Assembly (NCBI RefSeq): GCF_038958875.1
Contig: NZ_CP152407.1
Span: 3,045,501-3,109,500, forward strand
Direction: 5' to 3'
Length of the DNA stretch: 64,000 bases
From: Acidovorax sp. FHTAMBA
Lineage (GTDB): Bacteria; Pseudomonadota; Gammaproteobacteria; Burkholderiales; Burkholderiaceae_C
Part shown: positions 17,750-25,929 of the stretch, piece after piece
Layout of the letters: every line of letters begins with the position of its first letter
How positions within the stretch are numbered: the first letter of the stretch is position 1
Notes under the pieces: model-generated
The model's input: the letters and a program-made list of their open reading frames with translations, nothing else
Database searches by the model: none
Told to the model about the DNA's origin: nothing
Position numbers and translations under genes: made by a program

Positions 17750-18204
17750 GGCATTCCTTTCGAAAGACGACAGAGTTCTGCGGCGGCGCACAGGCCACCC
17801 GGCGGCACCGGATCGAACACCCGCACCAGACCGGCACCCGGTGCAATGGCAGCACCGCCGCCCAGCAGCAGGCCGCCCAGCCAGATGCCCGACGCCAGCG
17901 CCAGTCCGCCAGCCAGCCCTGCCGGCATCCAGCCCAACCAGCCGGCCCAGGTAGGCCCTGGACGCGACGCGCGCTGGCGGTCACGCAAGCGTTGGTTGAG
18001 TCGATCATTCAGTTGAGCAGTCAGATCAAAGCCCAGCTGGGGCGACGGCATGGCGCGCAGGCTCTGCCCCAGGGCGGTAATTTCATCAAGCCGGTGCTGG
18101 CACACCGGGCAGCCCGCCACGTGCTGGCTGAAGCGGGCGCGTTCGGCGGGTTGCATCATGTCGTCCGCATAGGCAGACAAGTCGGCGTGTCGTGGGCAGG
18201 TCAT
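17746..18204 (-). CDS. Zinc-finger anti-sigma factor
   Basis: 152 residues. The N-terminus has the ZAS signature His28-x3-Cys32-x2-Cys35 (RFSQHVAGCPVCQHRL), used by anti-sigma factors to hold their ECF sigma at the membrane. A Gly/Ala-rich hydrophobic region (about 90-125) provides one or two membrane segments, and a short C-terminal part lies outside. It begins 14 bases after the ECF sigma gene and ends overlapping the Spy-like gene. Partner assignment is from this order. Confidence 0.87.
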   Translation of the reverse strand: MTCPRHADLSAYADDMMQPAERARFSQHVAGCPVCQHRLDEITALGQSLRAMPSPQLGFDLTAQLNDRLNQRLRDRQRASRPGPTWAGWLGWMPAGLAGGLALASGIWLGGLLLGGGAAIAPGAGLVRVFDPVPPGGLCAAAELCRLSKGMP

Positions 18205-18218
18205 GGCGAGGTCTCCAT

Positions 18219-18773
18219 TCAGCGCGGCATTTTTTCCAGCAGTCCAGCGCGCGCCCGTGCAATGCGCGACTTGACGGTGCCGGTGTTCAGGTTGAGCACG
18301 GCGGCAATGTCGTCATAGGACATTTCTTCGATTTCCCGCAGCAGCAGGATCTCGCGGTGTTCGGGGGGCAGGCGCGCCAGGGCTTTTTCCAGTCCCTGGT
18401 AGCGCTGCGCCGTCTCCAGCACGGCATCGGGTGGCGGTGCGGGGTTGGGGTGGCTGGCGGCTTCGTCTTCGTCCCAGGGCACAAAGTCCACGCGCTTGCC
18501 CCGCCGCAGCCAGTCAAAAGCCAGGTTGCGGGCAATGCGAAACAGCCAGGTGCTCAGCCGGGCATCGGGTGTCCAACGCGGCAGTGCCTGGTAGGAATTC
18601 AGGAACGTTTCCTGCGTCAGCTCCAGTGCGTCGTCAGGCGACCGAGTAAGCCGTACCAGAAAGCGGTAGATACGATCCTGAAACCGCACCACCAGCTCGG
18701 AAAACGCCGCGCGGTCGCCCCGCTGTGCGTGCGCGGCGCATTCTTCGTCATCGAGGTGGCTGAAGATTCGCAT
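18219..18773 (-). CDS. ECF RNA polymerase sigma factor
   Basis: 184 residues with sigma region 2 (FSELVVRFQDRIYRFLVRLT, ALELTQETFLNSYQ, LSTWLFRIARNLAFDWLRR) and region 4 (LPPEHREILLLREIEEMSYD, IAAVLNLNTGTVKSRIARAR). It resembles RpoE-like group members. The following anti-sigma and Spy-like genes form one operon. A GGAAC-containing promoter at 18784-18815 suggests it transcribes itself. If that promoter is used, the leader is only about ten bases and lacks an obvious ribosome site. Confidence 0.92.
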   Translation of the reverse strand: MRIFSHLDDEECAAHAQRGDRAAFSELVVRFQDRIYRFLVRLTRSPDDALELTQETFLNSYQALPRWTPDARLSTWLFRIARNLAFDWLRRGKRVDFVPWDEDEAASHPNPAPPPDAVLETAQRYQGLEKALARLPPEHREILLLREIEEMSYDDIAAVLNLNTGTVKSRIARARAGLLEKMPR

Positions 18774-18783
18774 GGTTGAACAA

Positions 18784-18815
18784 CTGCTTCAACGCGCAGC
18801 GCACCAGAATGTTCC
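18784..18815 (-). promoter_or_regulatory. ECF-type promoter upstream of the sigma gene
   Basis: Minus-strand GGAAC (18811-18815), 17-base spacer starting ATT, then GTTGAAGCAG. Spacing and both boxes match the promoter at 17179-17209. From here to the penicillin-binding protein stop at 19151 I see no gene or clear signal. Confidence 0.65.
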
Positions 18816-19150
18816 CTCTATTTTTTTCATTCTGGACCTGGCGCCGCTCGCGCCCGCATCTTGGCATGTACCCGAGCACGGAGGCAGGCCCAGCGACCGG
18901 TCGAGAGCGGCTCATGAAACCCTAGAACCGCAACACCGCGAGAGCCCACCTTTTTGCCGAAAGCAGGGTATGGGGCCGACTTTCGAGTGTGGTGGTTCAC
19001 CTGTCGGATGCCACGCGTGGCAAGAACTCTGCGGCCCCTGTCAACGACTGCATCGCGCCCTCTGGGGAGACACGGCGTCGGCATCGAACACCATGCAGCG
19101 GCAGTGTCTTCTACGCCGATCAACGGTTCAACCGCCCACTCGCCAACCCG

Positions 19151-21496
19151 TTATTGCGTTGGCACGGCGGGCGCCAGGGGCGCAAGAGGGGTGACGACGA
19201 CCGGCGCGGGGGGCGCAGTGGGCTGCCGCGGCACATACGGTGCATCGTCCGTAGTCACCGGGGGCAAGGTGCCTGGCGGGGGCATTGGTGGTGCAGAGGG
19301 GGTATCACCACTACTGAACAGCCCACGAATCCATTCGCGCATGCTGCCCAGCGACGTGTCCGCTGGGGGCGGCACGTCGAATTCATCCACAAACCGCTCG
19401 CTGGCATTTATCACCTTGGCGCGCAGCCCCTGCTGCATGAATTCGCCCACCATGGGCAGTGCGCTGCGTGCGCCCTGCCCCCAGTAGTCGCTGCGCAGCG
19501 TGATGCGGCCATCATTGAAGCCCGCCCAAGCGCCCGCCACCACGCGCGCGTGCATCAGGATGAACCAGCCATCGGTGTTGTCCTGCGTGGTGCCGGTCTT
19601 GCCCGCCACGTCGGCCTGGATGCCGTAGCGCGTGCGGATGGCCGTGGCCGTGCCTTTGTCCACCGCGCCACGCATGGTGTTGCGCAGGGTTTGCGCCGCA
19701 CGCGCGTCAAACACCGGCGCGGGCGCGGAGCTGGCGAAGGTCTCCAGCACCTTGCCATGGCGGTCCTCGATGCGGGTGATGAGCACGGGCTCCACATAGC
19801 GGCCCAGGTTCACGATGGAGCTGTAGGCCGTCACCATTTCCTTCAGGGTGACCGGGCTCGTGCCCAGGGCCAGGGACGGCACCTCCTCCAGCGGCGACTG
19901 GCGCACGCCCAAAGCCCGTGCCACCTCGGCCACACGGGCCGGTCCCACCTGCTGCATCACCTGGGCGGTGATGGTGTTCTTGGAAAGCGCCAGGCCATCC
20001 GCCAGCGTCATGGGCTCATCGCTGGGGGCGCGGCCATCGGTGGGGCGCCACACGCGGCCGCCGCCCAGCGGGATCTCCACGGCCGAGTCCATCAGCGTGT
20101 CGTTGGGTGATGCCCCGTTGGCAAACGCCGCGCCATACACAAACGGCTTGAACGTGGAGCCCGGCTGGCGCCGCGCCGCCTGCACATGGTCAAACGGGTC
20201 TTGCGCAAAGTCGCGGCTGCCCACCCAGGCGAGCACATGGCCGGTCACCGGGTCCTGCGCAAGAAAACCCGCCTGCACACGCGTCTTCTCGGTGCGCAGC
20301 CTGCGCAGGAAGGCCTCGTCGGCCAGGAGGGTCTGCAGCGCGTCTTCAGGCGCCTCGCCCTTGTCCAGCGCCGCACGGTACTCCGCGCTCTCGCGCACCA
20401 GCGTCTGCACCAGCTCGTTGCCCGGGCCCCAGCCATTGCGCTGCGACCAGGCGGTGTCGGCCACGCCCTGCAGCTGCTGGCCGTGGCGTGCCACAGCACG
20501 GTTGGCGATGGCCTGCAGGCGCGAATCAATGGTGGTGCGGATGATGAGACCATCCGCATACAGGTTGTAGCCCCGGCTGTCGGCCCAGTCCAGCAGCTGC
20601 TTGCGCAGTTGCATCGCAAAGTGCGATGCCGGGCCCATGACCTCGGTCTGCCGCTCGAAGTTGACCCCCAGCGGGCGCACCTTGAGCCGCTCGAACTGGT
20701 CAGCCCCGAGCTGGCCGCGCTTGACCATCTGCGACAGCACCGTGTTGCGCCGCGCCAGCGCCCGCTCGGGGTTGAGCACCGGGTTGTAGTAGGCCGTGCC
20801 CTTGAGCATGCCGATCAGCGTGGCGCTTTCCAGCACGTTGAGCTTGTCGGCCGACTTGTCGAAATACGTGCGGGCGGCCATCTCGATGCCGTAGGCGTTG
20901 TACAGAAACGGTACGGTGTTGAGGTAGGTCTCCAGGATCTCGTCCTTGGTGTACGAGGCCTCGATCTTGACGGCCGTGATCGCCTCCTTGAGCTTGCGCG
21001 TGAGCGCCTGCGGGAACACGCGCGAGCGCCCGATCTCCTCGGGAAACAGATTGCGCGCCAGCTGCTGCGTGAGGGTGGAGCCGCCCTGCGGATCGCCCCG
21101 CAGCGTATGCACCACCGACGATGCCGTGCGCTTCCAGTCCAGCCCGAAGTGGTCGTAAAAGCGGTGGTCTTCGGTGGCGATGAGGGCTTTGACCACGTTG
21201 GGGGATATCTGGTGGAGCTCCACCCATTCGCGGTTGGCCCAGCGGTATTCGGCCAGCAGCTTGCCGTCCACCGACACGAGCTGCGCGGGTAGTTCGCTCT
21301 TGGCCTTGCGGATGTCGCTGATGCCGGGCGTGAAGGGCACCAGCGCCAGCGCGTACACCAGCAGCGCCACGGGCACCATGGCCAGCAGCCAGCAGCCGCT
21401 GCGCAGCGACAGCAGGCGCTGCGGCCGGCGGAAAACGAAGGCCAGTGCGCCGCGCACCCGGGCCCACAGTGCCTGCGCTGAAGAAGTAGATGTCAT
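19151..21496 (-). CDS. Class A penicillin-binding protein (bifunctional transglycosylase/transpeptidase)
   Basis: 781 residues, anchored by one N-terminal membrane helix (about 35-58). The transglycosylase domain has TEDHRFYDHFGLDW with catalytic Glu near 112 and GGSTLTQQLARNLF. The transpeptidase has PGSTFKPF with the active-site Ser near 440, SKNT, and KTGTTQDNTDGWF. It builds and cross-links peptidoglycan in the periplasm. The C-terminus ends in a Pro/Thr/Val-rich tail of about 70 residues, unusual and probably unstructured. The PbpC/PBP1b/1a subtype is not resolved. A family A repeat separates it from the patatin-like gene. Confidence 0.9.
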   Translation of the reverse strand: MTSTSSAQALWARVRGALAFVFRRPQRLLSLRSGCWLLAMVPVALLVYALALVPFTPGISDIRKAKSELPAQLVSVDGKLLAEYRWANREWVELHQISPNVVKALIATEDHRFYDHFGLDWKRTASSVVHTLRGDPQGGSTLTQQLARNLFPEEIGRSRVFPQALTRKLKEAITAVKIEASYTKDEILETYLNTVPFLYNAYGIEMAARTYFDKSADKLNVLESATLIGMLKGTAYYNPVLNPERALARRNTVLSQMVKRGQLGADQFERLKVRPLGVNFERQTEVMGPASHFAMQLRKQLLDWADSRGYNLYADGLIIRTTIDSRLQAIANRAVARHGQQLQGVADTAWSQRNGWGPGNELVQTLVRESAEYRAALDKGEAPEDALQTLLADEAFLRRLRTEKTRVQAGFLAQDPVTGHVLAWVGSRDFAQDPFDHVQAARRQPGSTFKPFVYGAAFANGASPNDTLMDSAVEIPLGGGRVWRPTDGRAPSDEPMTLADGLALSKNTITAQVMQQVGPARVAEVARALGVRQSPLEEVPSLALGTSPVTLKEMVTAYSSIVNLGRYVEPVLITRIEDRHGKVLETFASSAPAPVFDARAAQTLRNTMRGAVDKGTATAIRTRYGIQADVAGKTGTTQDNTDGWFILMHARVVAGAWAGFNDGRITLRSDYWGQGARSALPMVGEFMQQGLRAKVINASERFVDEFDVPPPADTSLGSMREWIRGLFSSGDTPSAPPMPPPGTLPPVTTDDAPYVPRQPTAPPAPVVVTPLAPLAPAVPTQ

Positions 21497-21507
21497 CAGA
21501 AATTGAA

Positions 21508-21563
21508 TAAAAAATGCCGCTGACGCTTATCAGTAAAGCGCAAGCAGCTATCAAAATAATAGT
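21508..21563 (+). repeat. Family A repeat between PBP and patatin-like genes
   Basis: AAAAAATGCCGCTGACGCTT, then ATCAGTAAAGCGC and AAGCAGCTATCAAAATAATAG. It fills almost all the 70-base spacer between two minus-strand genes, in the opposite orientation to them. Confidence 0.85.
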
Positions 21564-21566
21564 TCA

Positions 21567-22538
21567 TCAGCCCATGAACCTCTGAAGCTGCGGCAGGCTG
21601 GCCTGGGCGGCCCGGCGGCCTTCGGCAATGGCCTCGCTTGAGCGGTGGAAGTCGAGCAGCCCCAGGTTTGCCAGCGCGGGCGCAACGATGACTTCCGGCG
21701 GGTCGCCCGCCATGCGGCTGCGGGTGATGCGCATCTGCATGATGTTGACACTGGTCATCACCACATCCAGCACGGAGGGCACCGGCACCGGCCGGGCCAC
21801 GGGCGCCGCCGCGCCGGCATCGGGCGTCCAGAACTTCAGGCGCCGCACCCAGTCGACATTGCGGGTCGGCTCGGGCACGGGCTCCGGGGCAGCGGCACCG
21901 GCAGCGTCTGCCTCCAGCGCCTCGGGGGCGGGCGCCTCGCGCACCACGGCCAGCGGCCGCATGTGGCGGTGCAGGATGTCGGAGTTCAGGTCCACCGCAA
22001 TCACGATGTCGGCCCCCATGGCCCGGGCCAGCGATGCGGGCACCGGGTTGACCAGGCCACCATCCACCAGCAGCCGCCCGTCGTCGCGCACCACGGGCGT
22101 GAAAAGCCCCGGCAGCGCGATGGAGGCCCGCACCGCATCGGCGATGGAACCGTGGCGCAGCCAGACTTCGGCGCCCGAGTGCAGGTCGGTGGCCACGGCG
22201 CCAAACGGCATGGGCGAGCGGTCAATGTCGAAGTCCGCAAAGTTGCGGCGCCAGAAGGCAATGAGCTTTTCGCCCTTGAGCATGCCCCCGGTGATGTTGA
22301 AGTCCATGAACCCGAACACGTCGCGCATGCCCAGGCCCTGCACCCATTCGGTGAACCGCTGCAGCTCGCCGGCCGCGTAGGCGGCCCCCACCAGCGCGCC
22401 AATCGACGAACCACAGACGATGTCGGGCCGGATGCCCTCCTCGTCCAGCACCTGCAGCACGCCGATGTGCGCCCACCCACGCGCGGAGCCGCTGCCCAGG
22501 GCCAGGCCCAGCCGGGGAGCGCGCCGGGCCAGCGCCAT
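21567..22538 (-). CDS. Patatin-like phospholipase (RssA-like)
   Basis: 323 residues. It has a patatin domain with oxyanion motif GSGSARGWAHIGVL, nucleophile Ser45 in GSSIGAL and the dyad Asp in VDGGLVNPVP. It is a predicted serine lipid hydrolase; the RssA group in bacteria has no firm substrate. The region after about 215 is lengthened by an Ala/Pro/Glu-rich insert before the last part (VDWVRRLKFWTPD). The start at 22538 shares one base with the ligA stop (TGATG), indicating coupled translation. Confidence 0.85.
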   Translation of the reverse strand: MALARRAPRLGLALGSGSARGWAHIGVLQVLDEEGIRPDIVCGSSIGALVGAAYAAGELQRFTEWVQGLGMRDVFGFMDFNITGGMLKGEKLIAFWRRNFADFDIDRSPMPFGAVATDLHSGAEVWLRHGSIADAVRASIALPGLFTPVVRDDGRLLVDGGLVNPVPASLARAMGADIVIAVDLNSDILHRHMRPLAVVREAPAPEALEADAAGAAAPEPVPEPTRNVDWVRRLKFWTPDAGAAAPVARPVPVPSVLDVVMTSVNIMQMRITRSRMAGDPPEVIVAPALANLGLLDFHRSSEAIAEGRRAAQASLPQLQRFMG

Positions 22539-24649
22539 CACTGCGCCCCTTGGGGAGTTGCCAGGTCCGCGTGACCCGCCAGCAGCGCGAGCATGCCGGC
22601 TTCGTCCAGCACCGGCACGCCCAGCTCCTGCGCCTTGGCCAGCTTGCTGCCGGCCTCTTCGCCCGCCACGACATAGCTGGTCTTCTTGCTGACCGAACCG
22701 GCCACTTTGGCGCCAGCGGCTTCCAGCATGTCCTTGGCGGCGTCGCGGCTCAGGGTGGGCAAGGTGCCGGTCAGTACCACGGTCTTGCCCGCCAGGGTCT
22801 GCGGAGCGCGCTCGGCCACCGGGCCTTCGGGCCACGTCACGCCGCAGGCGCGCAGTTGTTCGACCACTTCGCGGTTGTGCGGCTGCTGGAAGAAGGTGTG
22901 CAGGCTCTGTGCCACCACGGGGCCCACATCGTTCACCTCCAGCAACTGCTCCACGCTCGCATCCATGATGGCGTCGAGCGTGCCGAAATGCCGCGCCAGG
23001 TCCTTGGCCGTGGCCTCGCCCACATGGCGCAGCCCCAGGCCAAACAGAAAACGCGGCAAGGTGGTCTGCTTGGATTTTTCGAGCGCGGCCAGCACGTTCT
23101 GGGCCGATTTTTCGGCCATGCGCTCCAGCGCGATGAGGGATGTAAGGCCCAGCCGGTACAGGTCGGGCAGCGTGCGGATCACGTTGGCATCCACCAGCTG
23201 GTCCACCAGCTTGTCGCCCAGGCCCTCGATATCCATGGCGCGGCGCGCGGCGAAGTGCAGGATGGCTTCCTTGCGCTGCGCGGCGCAGAACAGGCCGCCC
23301 GTGCAGCGGTGGTTGGCTTCGCCCTTTTCGCGGACCACATCGCTACCGCACACGGGGCAGGCTGTGGGCATGCGGAAGTTGGGCACATAGCCCGTGCGCT
23401 TGCCCGGCATCACGCCCACCACCTCGGGAATCACATCGCCCGCGCGGCGCACGATGACGGTGTCGCCCACGCGCACACCCTTCTTGCGGATCTCGAACAG
23501 GTTGTGCAACGTAGCATTGGTAACGGTGACGCCCCCTACAAACACGGGTGCGAGGCGCGCGACAGGCGTGATCTTGCCGGTGCGGCCCACCTGCACATCG
23601 ATGCCTTCGATCTTGGTGGCCATCTCCTGTGCTGGGTACTTGTGCGCCACAGCCCAGCGTGGCTCGCGGGTCTTGAAACCCAAGTCGCGCTGCAGCTGCA
23701 GCGAATTGACCTTGTAGACCACCCCGTCAATGTCGTAGGGCAACGCATCGCGGCTGGCGCCCACCTGCTGGTGAAACGCTACCAATTCCGTAGCACCTAC
23801 CGCAATCTGCACCTGCGCTGCAACTGGAAAACCCCAGGACTTCAGCGTCTGCAGCATCTCGTAGTGCGTGCGGAACACCGGCCCGCCATCGCCGGGCGGC
23901 GTGATGGCGCCCAGGCCATAGGCAAAAAAGCTCAAGGGGCGCTGGGCGGTGATGCCGGAGTCCATCTGGCGCACCGCACCCGCAGCGGCATTGCGCGGGT
24001 TCACAAAGGTCTTGCCGCCCTGCTCCCGCTGGCGCTCGTTCAGCGCGTCGAAGTCGGCGCGGCGCATGTAGACCTCACCACGTACCTCCAGCAGCGGCGG
24101 CACGCCGTCAGGCAAAGTCAGCGGAATCTGGCGGATGGTGCGGATGTTGTGCGTCACATCCTCGCCCACCTCGCCATCACCGCGCGTGGCGGCCTGCACC
24201 AGGCGGGCGTTTTCGTAGCGCAGGCTCATGGCCAGGCCGTCGAACTTGGGCTCGGCCACATATTCGATGGCAGGGTCCGATTCCGACAGGCCCAGCTCGC
24301 GCCGCACGCGGGCATCAAACGCCTGCGCGCCAGTGGCTTCGGTGTCGGTTTCGGTGTGGATGCTGAGCATGGGCACCGTGTGGCGCACAGGGGCCAGGCC
24401 CTCCATCACCGCACCAATCACGCGCTGCGTGGGCGAATCGGGGGTGATGAGGTCGGGGTGCGCGGCCTCCAGCGCCTGCAGTTCGCGGAACGCGCGGTCG
24501 TATTCGGCATCGGGCACCGTGGGTTCGTCCAGCACGTAGTACTGGTGCGCCCACTGGTTGAGCTGGTCGCGCAGTGCTTTTATTTTGATAGCTGGTGGCG
24601 CAATATCCACGGGCGCTGGAGCCGAAAAAAGATCCAGATTGTCGGTCAT
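22538..24649 (-). CDS. ligA: LigA, NAD-dependent DNA ligase
   Basis: 703 residues. The adenylation domain holds the nucleophilic Lys in EPKFDGLAMSLRYE; the OB fold, the four-Cys zinc finger (CPVCGS...CTGGLFC), helix-hairpin-helix repeats and a C-terminal BRCT domain (LAGKTVVLTGTL) follow. It seals nicks in replication and repair. The start at 24649 (MTDNLDLF) lies 14 bases after zipA; longer frames give a non-homologous extension. Residues about 10-22 (APVDIAPPAIKI) come from a family A repeat, giving an N-terminal extension before the usual first helix. The smc-zipA-ligA order is typical of Burkholderiales. Confidence 0.95.
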   Translation of the reverse strand: MTDNLDLFSAPAPVDIAPPAIKIKALRDQLNQWAHQYYVLDEPTVPDAEYDRAFRELQALEAAHPDLITPDSPTQRVIGAVMEGLAPVRHTVPMLSIHTETDTEATGAQAFDARVRRELGLSESDPAIEYVAEPKFDGLAMSLRYENARLVQAATRGDGEVGEDVTHNIRTIRQIPLTLPDGVPPLLEVRGEVYMRRADFDALNERQREQGGKTFVNPRNAAAGAVRQMDSGITAQRPLSFFAYGLGAITPPGDGGPVFRTHYEMLQTLKSWGFPVAAQVQIAVGATELVAFHQQVGASRDALPYDIDGVVYKVNSLQLQRDLGFKTREPRWAVAHKYPAQEMATKIEGIDVQVGRTGKITPVARLAPVFVGGVTVTNATLHNLFEIRKKGVRVGDTVIVRRAGDVIPEVVGVMPGKRTGYVPNFRMPTACPVCGSDVVREKGEANHRCTGGLFCAAQRKEAILHFAARRAMDIEGLGDKLVDQLVDANVIRTLPDLYRLGLTSLIALERMAEKSAQNVLAALEKSKQTTLPRFLFGLGLRHVGEATAKDLARHFGTLDAIMDASVEQLLEVNDVGPVVAQSLHTFFQQPHNREVVEQLRACGVTWPEGPVAERAPQTLAGKTVVLTGTLPTLSRDAAKDMLEAAGAKVAGSVSKKTSYVVAGEEAGSKLAKAQELGVPVLDEAGMLALLAGHADLATPQGAQ
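24571..24620 (-). repeat. Family A repeat in the ligA N-terminus
   Basis: Coding strand: CCAGCGCCCGTGGATATTGC, then GCCACCAGCTATCAAAATAAAAGC. It is on the sense strand and in the same frame as the dapE and pgeF copies (APVDIAPPAIKIK). The first stem arm has decayed. Confidence 0.7.
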
Positions 24650-24663
24650 GGCCGCACCGGCGC

Positions 24664-25779
24664 TCAGCTGAAAAGGCGCCGCGCCAACACCGACCCCGCC
24701 GACAGATCGCGTCCATCCAGCTGGTCGTACAGCAGCTCCAGGTCTGCAGCGATCGGGTCCATGGCCATGGCGGGCAGCGGCGTGCCGTTCTGGTCGCACA
24801 GCACGCCGTCCATGGTTTCGCACAATGCGGCCCCCACGTCGCGCAGGCGGGAAAAGGGCTGCTCGGTGCGGTGGACCTGGGCGACGTCCAGGCTCAGCGT
24901 GATGTCGCGGATGGCGGACTGGTCGGGGTCGTCGGCCAACGCGGCTTGCGTGTCGTAACCCAGCGTGAGCAAGGGCGGCAGGCCCTGGGTGCCGGCAGGC
25001 AGCACCAGGCGGCCGGGCATGGCGCCGGGCACAAAACCCAGGCGGGCAGCGTTCTGCTGCACGTAGCCGGGGCTCCAGGCAGCCTGGCGGGCGCGCAGCA
25101 TGAACATGAGCTGGGCATCGTGGTCGCTGGCGAACTGGTCGAGCTCACGGGCGCGGGCCACTTCCTGCAGCATGTCGGGGAAGTCGGGGGCGGCATTGAT
25201 CGCGTCGGCAAAGGCCTGGGCCTTGACCACGAACTCGGAGAACTCGATCTCGTTGAGTGCGCCCATGCGGTTGGCCAGCTGCACCCCCGCCTGGAACGAC
25301 TGGTAGCGCTGGCCGGGGGCCGGGGTTTCCCACTGCTGGGTGGCTTCGTTCAGGCCTTCGATGGCAAAGGGCTTGCTGCCCGCGCGGCGCGTGGGGGGCA
25401 GCGCGGCCAGGGCGGCGTCGCCCGACACCACGTGCTCGGGCTGCAGTGAGGCGATCACGTCGATGAGCGGGTCCAGCCCCGGGCGGCGCTCGGGCGAAAA
25501 CGGGGGCACGGGCAGTTGCAGGGCATCGGCCGCGTCCACATTGTGTTCGGACGGCTCCGGCCCCCGGTCCAGGCCATGGAACTCGCCGGACGGCATGGAC
25601 CCGGCCGCGCCTGCGTCAAAGCCGGGCTCCAGGCGCTGGGCGGGCTCCGCCGCCGGGTCGTGCTCTGCGGGCAGGGCACGCTTGGGCGCGTTGCGGCGCG
25701 AGGTCCAGGTGTTGTAGGCCACGATGAGGGCCAGCACCAGGCCGCCGATGATGGCCAGACTCAGTTGCAATGTGCTCAT
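24664..25779 (-). CDS. zipA: ZipA-like cell division protein
   Basis: 371 residues. An N-terminal membrane helix (about 6-22, LSLAIIGGLVLALIVAY) is followed by an Ala/Pro/Glu-rich linker and a C-terminal FtsZ-binding-like domain (from about LIDVIASLQPEH; FQAGVQLANRMGALNEIEFSEF; ...FSRLRDVGAALCETMDG). In the family this protein tethers FtsZ to the membrane at the division site. Sequence conservation is low, but topology, domain order and position between smc and ligA support the call. Confidence 0.85.
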   Translation of the reverse strand: MSTLQLSLAIIGGLVLALIVAYNTWTSRRNAPKRALPAEHDPAAEPAQRLEPGFDAGAAGSMPSGEFHGLDRGPEPSEHNVDAADALQLPVPPFSPERRPGLDPLIDVIASLQPEHVVSGDAALAALPPTRRAGSKPFAIEGLNEATQQWETPAPGQRYQSFQAGVQLANRMGALNEIEFSEFVVKAQAFADAINAAPDFPDMLQEVARARELDQFASDHDAQLMFMLRARQAAWSPGYVQQNAARLGFVPGAMPGRLVLPAGTQGLPPLLTLGYDTQAALADDPDQSAIRDITLSLDVAQVHRTEQPFSRLRDVGAALCETMDGVLCDQNGTPLPAMAMDPIAADLELLYDQLDGRDLSAGSVLARRLFS

Positions 25780-25840
25780 AAAGAAAGATTTTCAGCTATG
25801 CGTTGCGCTGTGCACGCCCGCTGCCGTCGCAACTGGCGCA

Positions 25841-25929
25841 ACCCATGCCAGGGACGCCTAGCAAGGGCCGCCCCGCAGCGAGGGCGTCGTCCCCTCGGGG
25901 GGAAGGCGCGAAGCGACTCAGGGGGGCTC
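25841..25929 (-). repeat. Family B GC-rich 3'-end repeat, copy 2
   Basis: On the minus strand it starts immediately after the smc stop with CCCCCCTGAGTCGCTTCGCG, then GACGCCCTCGCTGCGGGGCG and GCCCTTGCTAGGCGTCC. Same order and orientation to the gene as copies 1 and 3. Confidence 0.8.

Noticed and set aside
18816..19150. Possible small gene between the ECF sigma gene and the penicillin-binding protein
   Set aside because: Frames here have no ribosome site, no hydrophobic or family signature and are not conserved-looking; I call the region empty.
23765..23800. GCTACCAATTCCGTAGC palindrome inside ligA as another family A copy
   Set aside because: It lacks the AGCGCTT/AAGCGC core, and the encoded residues align with normal LigA sequence.
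22550..24958. Long plus-strand reading frame (about 800 codons) opposite ligA
   Set aside because: Antisense to a full-length DNA ligase with all motifs; the product has no recognisable domain.
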